This document shows, piece after piece, positions 1 to 8,284 of a DNA stretch of 64,000 bases. Each line of letters starts with the position of its first letter. The first letter of the stretch is position 1. Location: contig JAKAHV010000013.1 of the NCBI GenBank assembly GCA_021825295.1, forward strand, positions 1 to 64,000, written 5' to 3'. The position numbers were made by a program, and so were the translations under genes. Source of the DNA: Nitrospirota bacterium (GTDB lineage: Bacteria; Nitrospirota; Thermodesulfovibrionia; Thermodesulfovibrionales; JdFR-88). The notes below the pieces were generated by a model. It was given only the letters and a program-made list of their open reading frames with translations, was not told where the DNA came from and searched no databases.

Positions 1-99
1 TGTATGCGCAAGCTGTTAGGCATTCTTAATGCCATTGTTAAAAACCAGACTCCGTGGCAAGCTGATTTTTCAACTTGCTTAACCCCAAATAACCCTTGA
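1..99 (+). mobile_element. 3' end of an IS110-family transposase (partial)
   Basis: The window opens inside a reading frame that ends at TGA 97-99. The last 32 residues include MRKLLGILNAIVK followed by TPW, which resembles the C-terminal tail of IS110/IS1111-type transposases (a basic RKLL-ILNA helix and a T-P-W). The catalytic DEDD RuvC-like domain and the serine motif lie upstream of the window, so intactness cannot be judged. The element ends a few hundred bases before leuD, where leuC would be expected. The family assignment rests on a short tail only. Confidence 0.5.
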
Positions 100-110
100 C
101 AAAAATCACA
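95..110. promoter_or_regulatory. Possible Crp/Fnr-type site
   Basis: The sequence CTTGA-N6-TCACA has TGA and TCA half-sites with the 6-base spacing of Crp/Fnr operators. It shares the core TGACAAAAATCACA with the better site at 40154-40169. It overlaps the transposase stop codon and no strong -10 sits at a classical distance, so it may be chance or serve leuD weakly. Confidence 0.25.
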
Positions 111-138
111 GTTGCTCAAGGGGGAGGATAATTTAGAT

Positions 139-160
139 ACCCTGCAGCTTGCTGCAGGGT
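139..160. repeat. Perfect 10-bp hairpin after the IS110 tail
   Basis: ACCCTGCAGC at 139-148 and GCTGCAGGGT at 151-160 are perfectly complementary around a TT loop. There is no following T-run, so it is not a typical terminator. It may be part of the insertion-sequence end or an interspersed palindrome. Confidence 0.55.
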
Positions 161-167
161 GGTTCAT

Positions 168-258
168 TCCCGCCGCGGCGGGACCGTAGGTTTACGTCCG
201 GAATCTCGCCAAAGGCGGGACAGATGCCCCGCCCTGCCCCGCAAATCAGGCCCCGGAG
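168..258. repeat. Fragment of the dispersed structured repeat (family R1)
   Basis: This stretch carries the CCCGCC/GGCGGG hairpin, then GACCGT, TACGTCCGGAA and GCCCCGCC...CAAATC...AGGCCCC. The order and spacing are nearly those at 16228-16335. It is a one-sided fragment of R1: the other half, with the GCGAATGGCGAAAG block, is missing. Confidence 0.45.
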
Positions 259-270
259 GAAAATTATTCC

Positions 271-299
271 GTGAAATTTCCGGCCCTTCTGTTATAAAA
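271..299 (+). promoter_or_regulatory. Possible promoter of leuD-leuB
   Basis: GTGAAA (271-276) is followed after 17 bp by TATAAA (294-299), giving a predicted start near 306 and a leader of about 60 nt. The -35 matches only 4 of 6 consensus bases. A promoter here would drive leuD independently of the inserted mobile element. Confidence 0.3.
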
Positions 300-364
300 T
301 CTGACTCTGTTGAGGTTTTCTGGTCTTTCTTTTTATCTTTCGAATGAAAGGGGGCTTTTGCAAA

Positions 365-859
365 ATGATAATAAAGGGAAGGGTCTGGAAATTCGGGGAC
401 GACGTGGACACGGACGCGATAATCCCGGCAAGGTATCTTAACACCTCCGACCCCGCGGAGCTTGCAAAACATGTCATGGAGGATGCCGACCGGGACTTCC
501 CGAAGAAGGTGAAACCGGGCGACATAATCGTGGCTGGAAAGAATTTCGGCTGCGGCTCCTCCCGGGAGCACGCCCCGCTGGCGATAAAGGCCTCTGGCAT
601 AAGCACCGTGGTGGCCAAAAGCTTCGCCCGCATATTCTTCAGAAACGCTTTCAATATAGGGCTGCCCATATTCGAATGCCCAAAACTGCCTGAAAACGTG
701 CTCGAAGGCGACATAATCGAGATAGACACCGAAAGCGGCCGCATCCGCACCAACCAGGGGGAATTCGGCGCAAATCCCATCCCTCCTTTCATGCGCGAGC
801 TGATAGAGGCCGGGGGCCTGGTGGAATGGACCAGAAAAAAAATGGCGGCGCGCAAATAA
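365..859 (+). CDS. leuD: 3-isopropylmalate dehydratase small subunit (LeuD-type)
   Basis: Small subunit of the aconitase-like isomerase that converts 2- to 3-isopropylmalate in leucine synthesis; it forms a swivelling domain on the iron-sulfur subunit LeuC. The 164-residue protein has the family signature [14 protein letters not shown] at about residues 58-71 and the N-terminal [13 protein letters not shown]. The length is that of the short archaeal-like LeuD/HacB class rather than the roughly 200-residue enterobacterial form. ATG 365 was chosen because GAAAGGGGG lies just upstream; the frame is open from 344. leuB follows after 51 nt. No leuC lies next to it in the window. A homoaconitase-type role is a minor alternative because the short class is catalytically diverse. 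Confidence 0.88.
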   Translation: MIIKGRVWKFGDDVDTDAIIPARYLNTSDPAELAKHVMEDADRDFPKKVKPGDIIVAGKNFGCGSSREHAPLAIKASGISTVVAKSFARIFFRNAFNIGLPIFECPKLPENVLEGDIIEIDTESGRIRTNQGEFGANPIPPFMRELIEAGGLVEWTRKKMAARK

Positions 860-910
860 GCAAAAAGCCGGAAACAAATAAAAAAATCATTACTGGAGGA
901 CTGCTCTGAT

Positions 911-1981
911 ATGAAATCCTACAAGATCGCGGTGATACCCGGCGACGGGACCGGCCCCGAGGTGATAGCGGAAGGCATGAAGGTGCTCGATGCGGCAGCC
1001 GGCCGGTTCGGCTTCAAGCTGGACTACACCAATTACGATTTCGGTGGCGAGAGGTATCTGAAAACGGGCGAGATACTGCCTTCAGGCGCGATTGAGGAGC
1101 TGAAGCGCCATGACGCAATCTTCCTGGGAGCCATAGGACATCCGGACGTAAAACCCGGCATCCTCGAAAAGGGCATACTCCTTGAACTTCGCTTCAAGCT
1201 GGACCAGTACATCAACCTGCGCCCGATAAAACTCTACCCCGGCGTAGACTGCCCGCTGAAGGACAAGGGCCCCGGGGACATAGATTTCGTGGTCATAAGG
1301 GAAAACTCCGAGGGCCTCTACGCGGGGGCGGGTGGCACGCTCAAGAAAGGCACGCCAGACGAGGTGGCGATACAGGAGTCCATAAATACCAGGAAGGGTG
1401 TGGAGAGGTGCCTCAGGTACGCCTACGAACTGACGAGAAAAAGAAACATGCGCAAAAAACTCACCCTCTGCGGAAAAACAAACGTCCTCACATTCGCCTT
1501 CGACCTCTGGGAGAGGGCCTTCCGCGAGATTTCACCTGAATACCCGGACATAAAGATAGACTATGCCCATGTTGACGCCATCACGATGTGGTTTGTGAAA
1601 AACCCCGAGTGGTTCGACGTCGTCGTTACGGACAACATGTTCGGAGACATCATCACCGACCTTGGCGCGATGATCCAGGGCGGAATGGGAATCGCGGCCG
1701 GGGGCAACATCAACCCCGCCGGGGTCTCCATGTTCGAGCCGATCGGCGGCTCGGCCCCCAAGTACAAGGGGCAAAACGTCATAAACCCGCTGGCCGCGAT
1801 ATGCGCGGGCGGGATGATGCTTGAGCACCTGGGGGAGGGGGAGGCAGCCCGCGCGATAGAGGCGGCGGTGATGGAAGTGACCGGAAAACATATAAAAAGC
1901 CTTGCCGCCGGCCGGATGGGCATGGGCACCGGAGAGGTTGGAGACCTGACCGCAAAGATAACTGCCGGCATAGCTGTCTGA
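911..1981 (+). CDS. leuB: 3-isopropylmalate dehydrogenase (isocitrate/isopropylmalate dehydrogenase family)
   Basis: NAD-dependent oxidative decarboxylation of 3-isopropylmalate in leucine synthesis. The 356-residue protein starts with the nucleotide/substrate motif [11 protein letters not shown]. It has the arginine cluster around [16 protein letters not shown], then [19 protein letters not shown] and the metal-binding signature [19 protein letters not shown]. The [10 protein letters not shown] version is typical of the archaeal-like, homoisocitrate and tartrate dehydrogenase branch; canonical LeuB has VRELTGGIYFG. Leucine function is therefore inferred mainly from the adjacent leuD. A good Shine-Dalgarno (GGAGG) precedes ATG 911. 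A strong hairpin follows the gene. Confidence 0.83.
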   Translation: MKSYKIAVIPGDGTGPEVIAEGMKVLDAAAGRFGFKLDYTNYDFGGERYLKTGEILPSGAIEELKRHDAIFLGAIGHPDVKPGILEKGILLELRFKLDQYINLRPIKLYPGVDCPLKDKGPGDIDFVVIRENSEGLYAGAGGTLKKGTPDEVAIQESINTRKGVERCLRYAYELTRKRNMRKKLTLCGKTNVLTFAFDLWERAFREISPEYPDIKIDYAHVDAITMWFVKNPEWFDVVVTDNMFGDIITDLGAMIQGGMGIAAGGNINPAGVSMFEPIGGSAPKYKGQNVINPLAAICAGGMMLEHLGEGEAARAIEAAVMEVTGKHIKSLAAGRMGMGTGEVGDLTAKITAGIAV

Positions 1982-1996
1982 AAGCTGGAAATAAAG

Positions 1997-2028
1997 TGGC
2001 CGGGCGCCTGGTCCAAAGCGCCCGGCCA
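1997..2028 (+). terminator. Strong hairpin after leuB
   Basis: TGGCCGGGCGC (1997-2007) pairs perfectly with GCGCCCGGCCA (2018-2028) around a 10-nt loop, 16 nt after the leuB stop. It lacks a T-run, so it may act in mRNA 3'-end protection or as a weak terminator. Apart from this, 1982-2394 holds a C-rich low-complexity stretch near 2128-2160, a repeat copy (2193-2263) and the terminator of the opposing operon; no gene is seen. Confidence 0.5.
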
Positions 2029-2192
2029 AAGTTAGGAGGAAAGAAGCTAAGCCAGCCTGTTCCTGACTATAAATATAAAAGAATAGTTTGAAGAAAAATT
2101 GAAGCGATAATGAATAGATTGTGAAAATCGCCCTCACCCCAACCCTTTCCCCCCGAAAAGACAAAATGGCCCTTCAGCAAAAAAACGGGCTC

Positions 2193-2263
2193 TTCCGGCT
2201 TTTGCTTGAGTGATTATGTCATATTCCCGGCTTGTTATGCCTGTTGGCTGGCCCTTTCACTCG
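2193..2263 (+). repeat. 71-bp block shared with the element at 24988-25371
   Basis: This block, TTCCGGCTTTTG through CCCTTTCACTCGG, is almost identical to 25012-25082, with only a few differences over 71 bp. It contains the left end of R1 copy E but not the rest of that element, so it is a truncated relic of the same composite mobile or structured sequence. Confidence 0.6.
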
Positions 2264-2274
2264 GGTTTAAGCCA

Positions 2275-2305
2275 ATAAAAAAGGCCGGGGAGGGTTTCCG
2301 GCCTT
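2275..2305 (-). terminator. Rho-independent terminator of the trehalose/lgt operon
   Basis: On the minus strand AAGGCCGG and CCGGCCTT (2281-2288 / 2298-2305) form an 8-bp stem followed by TTTTTT (2275-2280). It lies about 90 nt beyond the lgt stop codon and is the natural end of the long minus-strand operon. Confidence 0.7.
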
Positions 2306-2394
2306 GACTTGAAGAAAAGGGGGAAGCTTTTCTTTGTTTACGATAACAGTTTAGGCCGCCAGTTTGAAGGAAATTGGGAGAGAAGATGAATAAA

Positions 2395-3180
2395 TTATGA
2401 GGATTTGGACCTTCTTCGCCAGAGGGCAAGCGCCGCGCCGGCCAGGATCATCACGGAGCTGAGTATCTGCCCCATCGTGAAGGGGCCGATTATGAAGCCA
2501 AGCTGGGGGTCCGGCTGCCTCAGAAACTCCAGGGAAAACCTGAAAATCCCGTAAAGGATGAGGAAGACCGCCAGCAGCATCCCGCTTTTTTTCAGGCGGT
2601 CTTTCAAATTCCAGACAATGACGAAGAGCACCACCCCTTCAAAGAAAAATTCGTAAAGCTGGGACGGATGCCTCGGTATGTCGCCGCCCTGCGGGAAAAC
2701 CATGGCCCAGGGCAGGTTCGACGGCCGGCCGAAAAGCTCTCCGTTTATGAAATTGCCGAGCCTTCCAAAGCCGAGGCCGGGGGGCACCGTGGCGACAATG
2801 AGGTCCGCCACCTTCCAGAAATCGAGCCTGTTTTTCCGGCAAAAAAGGATGCCGCCGACAACCAGTCCCACAAGCCCGCCGTGAAAGGACATCCCGCCCT
2901 GCCAGACCGCAAAGACCCTGAGCGGGTTTTCCATGTAATAGGGCAGGTTGTAGAAGATCACGTAGCCCACCCTGGCCCCGACCACAAGGGACACTATGAG
3001 CCAGAAATACAGGTTCTCAACGACTTGCGCCGTGAGCCCCTTTATGTTCTTTTTTTTGACTTGGTATTGGAAAAGCAGGTATGAGGTCACGAAACCCAGT
3101 ATGTACATCACCCCGTACCACCTTACGGCAAACGGACCGGCCTTGACTATGGTGGGGCTTATGCGCGGATAGGGTATCAT
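2395..3180 (-). CDS. lgt: Prolipoprotein diacylglyceryl transferase
   Basis: Inner-membrane enzyme that transfers diacylglycerol from phosphatidylglycerol to the lipobox cysteine of preprolipoproteins. The 261-residue protein has about seven hydrophobic segments, the conserved HGGLVG (around residue 100) and the Lgt signature GRLGNFINGELFGR, followed by HPSQLYE. Length is normal. Its ATG overlaps the malQ stop in an ATGA tetranucleotide, so it is translationally coupled to a carbohydrate operon with which it has no obvious functional link. Several lipoproteins in this window (25419, 40101, 49291) would be its substrates. Confidence 0.96.
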   Translation of the reverse strand: MIPYPRISPTIVKAGPFAVRWYGVMYILGFVTSYLLFQYQVKKKNIKGLTAQVVENLYFWLIVSLVVGARVGYVIFYNLPYYMENPLRVFAVWQGGMSFHGGLVGLVVGGILFCRKNRLDFWKVADLIVATVPPGLGFGRLGNFINGELFGRPSNLPWAMVFPQGGDIPRHPSQLYEFFFEGVVLFVIVWNLKDRLKKSGMLLAVFLILYGIFRFSLEFLRQPDPQLGFIIGPFTMGQILSSVMILAGAALALWRRRSKSS

Positions 3181-5291
3181 CGTCCCCTGCCTTCCTCCCT
3201 GAACGCCCGGGCGAAAAACCCGCCCCCCCTGCCCAGGAAAGACTCAAGCGGGGCCGGGGCCTTGATCCTCCAGTTCGGATATGCGTCCGTCGTGCCGGGC
3301 ATGTTTGGCTGCTCTTCCGATCTCATCCAGTCTTCGATGCTCATCCCGACGAAAAGGCATGGCGTTCTGGCCAGGTGCCTGTATATGGCAAGCATGAGTT
3401 CCGCGTTCATCTTTCCGGGTATCATATAATTATCCGGGATCAGCCCCTCCCTTTTCAAGGTGCTTATGATTATTTCCCTGTCCCTCCCCCTTGCGGCGAG
3501 GTCGTCCGCGTGGGCCTGCTCCGAAGGGTACAGCGACAAGGAGCGTTTCACCTCGATGTCTTTTCCCGCCCAGTATCCGTAGAGGGTCGGCAGATCGTGC
3601 GTGTTGACGGCGCAAAAAGCGCTGGGCGGATATTGATGGGGCGGCACAAGCTCGCGCGACGGATAAAGCCTCTCGTAGTAAAAAAGCCTGTAAGAGAGCA
3701 TATTCCGGCCCATCAGGACCTCGCGCACTCCGGACTCGACCGTGCCAAGGTCCTCGGCTATGATGACGGCCTTCGCCCTTGTGCTTTCGATTTCCAGGAT
3801 GGCCAGAAGTTCCTCCGAAGGGTATTTCACATATGCGCCTTGCTGCGGCTTCATGCCCTCCGGTATCCAGAACAGCCGGAAGAGGCCGAGGGCATGGTCG
3901 ATCCTCAGCATGCCCGCGTGTTTCAGGTTTTTGCGGATAGTCTTAATGAAAATCCGGAACCCGTTTTCACGCATGTTTTCCGGCAGGAAGGGAGAAAAGC
4001 CCCAGTTCTGCCCACCCCTGCTGAATTCATCGGGCGGGGCGCCCGCGGCCGCCCCGCCCGCAAATGAATCCTTGAAACCCCATTCATCCGCCCCTCCGCC
4101 CACAACGCCCACGGCAAGGTCAAAGTAAAGCCCGGCCCGCATCCCTTTCGCGGCGGCGCGGCCCGCAAGCGCGTCCAACTGGCCGTCGATGAGCCACTGG
4201 ATATATACATGGAAGAGGACCTTTTCGCGCTCCTTCCTCCTGAATTTCCGGACCGCCGCAGCGCGCGGGTCTCTGAACTCGGGGGGCCAGTTCCTCCAGT
4301 CCCACCCGAAAACACCGCTTAAAGCCATAAAGGTGGCGTAGTCAAGCAGGTCCCGCCCCTCCCGTTTTTTGAATGCCAGAAAGGACCGGCCCCTTTCGGT
4401 GCGCGGGAGATAATGCCTCCTGTAAAACACCTGAAACATCTTCCCGAGAATGCGAAGCTTCAGGGCGTAAATTCCCGGATAATGCACGTATTTTCCACGC
4501 CTGTGCACTTCTATCTCCCGCCTGGGGGCGGCCTTTTTGACCGAAGCGAACTCCGGCACCCCTTCCAGGTCCAGAAGCAGGAAGTTCCGGTAAAGCCTGC
4601 TTATGGGCGAATATGGGCTTATCCCGCCGGGCAGCGGTATGTCGTGAAGAGGCAGCATGCCCACGAAATCCCCGCCAAGCCCGGCAATCCAGTCGATAAG
4701 CGCACCCAGGTCCTTGAAATCCCCGATGCCCCAGTTGCCGTTGGAAACGATCTCTTGCAGGGCAAGCGTCATCCCCCAGGTCCTGCCGTATCCATCCGGT
4801 AGAAAGCACCTGCCGGGGGAGACTATGAGGAAGGACCGCGCGTCCGTTTTCACGCCGCGGCAGCCTGCGGAGGCTAAAAGATCGTAATAGCCCGCTTTAA
4901 GCGGACTCAGCGGGATGACGTATTTGCCGTATTTCCCCCGTGGCGTCTCCAGCACCTCCGCGGGGGGCAACCGGAAGGAAAACTTTTCCACCTTCTTTTT
5001 TTCGTCTTCGAGGGCGAGGCAGAAATCGGCCTCATCCGTGCAGGGCAGTAAGACGGATATATTTACCGGGGTCCGCTCCCGCGCGACGATCGAGGGCTCG
5101 ATCACGGGAGGCAAAAGTCTTTTTTCGATCTCCCGTCTTAAATCAGCCTCGCAGCCCCCCCGAAAGCCCATGGCCTTCAGGAGGGCCCTCTTGGTCTCAA
5201 CCGAAACATCGTGGCGGTTGCCCCATATATCGAAATAATAGGGCACAATGCCCGCCAGCCGGGCAAGCTCATGGACCAGCGATTCTTCCAT
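3177..5291 (-). CDS. malQ: 4-alpha-glucanotransferase (amylomaltase, GH77)
   Basis: Transfers alpha-1,4-glucan segments between maltodextrins in the cytoplasm. At 704 residues it is the long MalQ form (E. coli-like, with an N-terminal extension) rather than the roughly 500-residue Thermus form. GH77/GH13 motifs are visible: RIDHALGLFRLFW (nucleophile Asp), VIIAEDLGTVE (acid/base Glu) and NTHDLPTLYGYW (third catalytic Asp). It sits 35 nt after treY and overlaps lgt by 4 nt. In this operon it would rebuild glucan chains left after TreY/TreZ remove terminal units. The start ATG 5291 has no clear Shine-Dalgarno. Confidence 0.93.
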   Translation of the reverse strand: MEESLVHELARLAGIVPYYFDIWGNRHDVSVETKRALLKAMGFRGGCEADLRREIEKRLLPPVIEPSIVARERTPVNISVLLPCTDEADFCLALEDEKKKVEKFSFRLPPAEVLETPRGKYGKYVIPLSPLKAGYYDLLASAGCRGVKTDARSFLIVSPGRCFLPDGYGRTWGMTLALQEIVSNGNWGIGDFKDLGALIDWIAGLGGDFVGMLPLHDIPLPGGISPYSPISRLYRNFLLLDLEGVPEFASVKKAAPRREIEVHRRGKYVHYPGIYALKLRILGKMFQVFYRRHYLPRTERGRSFLAFKKREGRDLLDYATFMALSGVFGWDWRNWPPEFRDPRAAAVRKFRRKEREKVLFHVYIQWLIDGQLDALAGRAAAKGMRAGLYFDLAVGVVGGGADEWGFKDSFAGGAAAGAPPDEFSRGGQNWGFSPFLPENMRENGFRIFIKTIRKNLKHAGMLRIDHALGLFRLFWIPEGMKPQQGAYVKYPSEELLAILEIESTRAKAVIIAEDLGTVESGVREVLMGRNMLSYRLFYYERLYPSRELVPPHQYPPSAFCAVNTHDLPTLYGYWAGKDIEVKRSLSLYPSEQAHADDLAARGRDREIIISTLKREGLIPDNYMIPGKMNAELMLAIYRHLARTPCLFVGMSIEDWMRSEEQPNMPGTTDAYPNWRIKAPAPLESFLGRGGGFFARAFREEGRGR

Positions 5292-5326
5292 TCCGGGTCT
5301 ATATTATCCCACAGATGAAGAATTAT

Positions 5327-8284
5327 TCATCCTTCCTCGCTGGCGAGAAACAGGGGGAAATCGCTGAATATCTCTTTTGCCGGCATCAGGTGCCTGCCGT
5401 TGCTCTCGTGTGAAACCACTATGTTGCCGGTAAAGACATCCTTGAACCTCATCGGGGCCGGCAGGACCACGCATGTGCCCCTCCAGGCGGCCTCGCCGGT
5501 CGGGGCGGCGCCCGGCGCTCCGAGACCGACAAAAAACCTTGGGGCGCAGGCCAGCACGCTGTGTCCGTTTCTCCTCAAGAAGGCGCACAGGTGCTGTCTC
5601 ATCTGCCCCTCGGACTCAAGCGGGACGTACTCGCCGCCTGAAAAAATGTCCCTGAAGGCCTTCCTGAAATTAAGCGCCTTCCAGGTGGCATAGAGTTTTA
5701 CCCTGGAATCCTGCATGCTGCCCAGCAGCTCCCGGCAAAGTGAAACCTTCCCAATGGAGCCCTCCATCGCCTTGAGCCCTTTTAGCGCCCTGGCCCTTGC
5801 CTCGTAGTCAACCTCGCGGCGGTTATCAGGGTCCACGAGCGAAAGCGTCCAGAATTCCGTGCCCTGGTAGAAATCGGGCACCCCGGGGCTTGCCGCCTTC
5901 AAGAGCACCTGGCTGAGGCCGTTCAGCATGCCGTACCAGGCGACCGTCCTCGCAAAGGCGTCGAACTCGCTCAAAAAGCTGTTCCCCTGGCCCTCGTCTT
6001 TATTCAGGATAAGCTCTATGAAGGTCTTCAGCGCGTCCTCATATTCCTTGTTCGGGCTTATCCAGCTCGAGTTGACCTTGGCCTCGCGTATGGCCTTCAG
6101 CATGTAATCCCCTATCCGCTGCCGCAGTCCGGCCAGCTCCTCCTTATCCGGGGGACCTGGCGGCCAGACGCCAATCATGATCTGGTAGAGATGGTACTCA
6201 TCGTTGCTGTCGGGGACGGGTTTGCCTTCAACGATCGGCCTTTTCCTCCTGTTCGCCCTTTTCCATCTGCCGGTCGCGTCCCGCCAGGCGCGGGGCATCT
6301 CGGTAAGCACGTTTATCCGCGCGCGCACGTCCTCGCTCCTCTTGGAATCGTGGGTGGATGTGGCGGTCAGCGAGAAAGGCCAGTACTTGTTCCTCTCGAT
6401 GTTCTGACCGTGGAAGGTTTCAATCGGCGTTCCGAAGCGGTCCGGCGCGCCCCCCACCTCGTTCAGCGAAAGCAGCCTGTTATACACGTAAAAGGCCGTG
6501 TCCTCGATCCCCTTCGCCATTACCGGCCCCGTCTGCTGCTGGAACCTCATTGCGAAATCAAACCACCCCGCCTTCTCGTCGGGCGAAAGCTCCTCGGCGT
6601 ATTCAAGCGCAAGCACCTGCCTTATGAAATTGAATATCTGGCTGCTCACGCTCGGGTTCAGTCTCCGGGCCTTGCTTACCGCCTGCTCTATGTAACGCCT
6701 GTCCCTGTCCGTCACCCCGGAGGAGCTTATGTAGGTCCTGTAAACCGGGAAGCAGGCTATCACCTCCGAAAGGGCCTTTGTGAGAGACATGAAGGTGAAA
6801 TCCCTTGTGAGCCTCGATTTCTGAGCCAGCATGTGGAGCCTGTGGCCCAGGATGTTTACTTCCCCGGACATGGAAGACTCCAGTATGAGTTTTTTGGCCT
6901 GGTATTGGAGCCCGGCAAAATTTACCTTCTGCCCCGTAAAACGGGAATATATGTCGTCCATGAGTTTCGCGTTGTCTTCCCTTACGAAAAGCCCGTTCAG
7001 GGAATTCATGAAAGAGTAGCCGGTAGTGCCGAATATGGGCCAGTCCTCCGGTATCCGCTCCCCCTTTTGAAGTATCTTTTCCCCAACTATATAAAACGGG
7101 ATGGCCGGGGGGGTCTTCATAAGCTCCTTTTCAACGGTCTGGGCCAGGGCCTGCCTTTCGGCCTCCGTGGTATCCTCCGGGATGCGGGCGAGGAATGCCT
7201 TTTCCTGCAGGGTCCTGAGGTATTCCGCGGGGTTGTAGAGGCCGTCCAGGTGGTCCACCCTCAGGCCGTTCACCTTGCCCTGCCTTATAAGCTCCAGGAC
7301 GAGCCGGTGGCTCTCGTTGAACACCTCCGGCTGCTCCACCCTGACCGCCGCCAGTTCGTTTATGTCAAAGAACCTGCGATAATTTATCTCATCGGTGGCG
7401 ACCATCCAGAATGAGAGCCTGTAGGGCTGTCCCGAAATAAGCCCGTCAAGGAGATCGAAACTGCGCCGGTCCGCCTTCGTGCCGTTAAAAACCCTTATAT
7501 TTTCCTCCAGGAACCGCCTGATGTCTTCCGAGGACTCATGAAGGGCCGCAAGCCGCCGCTTTATGACCTCCTTTTCCCTGTTACGTTCCCTCCTTTTTTC
7601 CGGGTCCGTCTCGGCGGCCTCGGGGAGGTGGCCAAGGGCGGTAATTATGCTCATCAGCTCCTGGAATTCCGCGCTCTCTGGAATTTCCTTTTCAAGCTCC
7701 TCCAGCCTCTGCCTCAGGACGAGCTCGTAGGACCGGGGCTCGACCGGCAGGCGGTTATCGCCATAGATAATGAAAAAAGACCCGTCCCTGAAATCCAGGG
7801 TGATTTCTCCGGATTCAAGCGCCTTCCCGTACTGGTCCGCCAGGATCGGCAGAAGCACCTTCCCCTTCAGTATCTCGAGCGGGGGCGACCAGTCTATGTC
7901 GAAAAAAGAGGCGAACGGAGAGCTTTGGCCGTTTTCAAGGACGCTCTGCCACCAGGGATTTTCGCCCAGGATGCACATGTGGTGGGGCACTATATCCAGA
8001 ATCTGCTGCATCCCCCTCCTGGCCAGCTCCCCCGTGAAAAGCCCGTACTCCCCGGCCGTGCCCACCTCCGGGTTCAGCTCATCGTACCGGGTTATGTCAT
8101 AGCCGTGCAGGCTGCCGGGCATGGACCTGAAGTACGGCGAGCAGTACACGCAGGTGATCCCCAACTCGTCCAGGTACGGCACAACCCGCCTGGCCTTCTC
8201 GAAAGTCAGCAGGCGGTTGAACTGGAGCCTGTAGGTGCTGGCCGGTATGGCGGCAGTGACAGGGGGGGCTTCAGTGTTTTTCAT
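5327..8284 (-). CDS. treY: Malto-oligosyltrehalose synthase (GH13_26)
   Basis: Isomerises the reducing-end alpha-1,4 link of a maltodextrin to an alpha,alpha-1,1 link, giving maltooligosyl-trehalose, the substrate of TreZ. The 985-residue protein begins with PASTYRLQF, the typical TreY N-terminus. It shows GH13 regions DIVPHHM, GLRVDHLDGLYNP (nucleophile), FYIVGEKIL (acid/base) and TSTHDSKRSEDVRAR. ATG 8284 was chosen by homology: it lies inside the 3' end of the upstream GH57 gene (14-nt overlap), although the frame is open further upstream. The C-terminal third is long for the family. Acts with TreZ (10705-12621). Confidence 0.94.
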   Translation of the reverse strand: MKNTEAPPVTAAIPASTYRLQFNRLLTFEKARRVVPYLDELGITCVYCSPYFRSMPGSLHGYDITRYDELNPEVGTAGEYGLFTGELARRGMQQILDIVPHHMCILGENPWWQSVLENGQSSPFASFFDIDWSPPLEILKGKVLLPILADQYGKALESGEITLDFRDGSFFIIYGDNRLPVEPRSYELVLRQRLEELEKEIPESAEFQELMSIITALGHLPEAAETDPEKRRERNREKEVIKRRLAALHESSEDIRRFLEENIRVFNGTKADRRSFDLLDGLISGQPYRLSFWMVATDEINYRRFFDINELAAVRVEQPEVFNESHRLVLELIRQGKVNGLRVDHLDGLYNPAEYLRTLQEKAFLARIPEDTTEAERQALAQTVEKELMKTPPAIPFYIVGEKILQKGERIPEDWPIFGTTGYSFMNSLNGLFVREDNAKLMDDIYSRFTGQKVNFAGLQYQAKKLILESSMSGEVNILGHRLHMLAQKSRLTRDFTFMSLTKALSEVIACFPVYRTYISSSGVTDRDRRYIEQAVSKARRLNPSVSSQIFNFIRQVLALEYAEELSPDEKAGWFDFAMRFQQQTGPVMAKGIEDTAFYVYNRLLSLNEVGGAPDRFGTPIETFHGQNIERNKYWPFSLTATSTHDSKRSEDVRARINVLTEMPRAWRDATGRWKRANRRKRPIVEGKPVPDSNDEYHLYQIMIGVWPPGPPDKEELAGLRQRIGDYMLKAIREAKVNSSWISPNKEYEDALKTFIELILNKDEGQGNSFLSEFDAFARTVAWYGMLNGLSQVLLKAASPGVPDFYQGTEFWTLSLVDPDNRREVDYEARARALKGLKAMEGSIGKVSLCRELLGSMQDSRVKLYATWKALNFRKAFRDIFSGGEYVPLESEGQMRQHLCAFLRRNGHSVLACAPRFFVGLGAPGAAPTGEAAWRGTCVVLPAPMRFKDVFTGNIVVSHESNGRHLMPAKEIFSDFPLFLASEEG

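Noticed and set aside
6191-7414. 407-residue frame antisense to treY
   Set aside because: Compositional shadow of treY; no motif, no Shine-Dalgarno.
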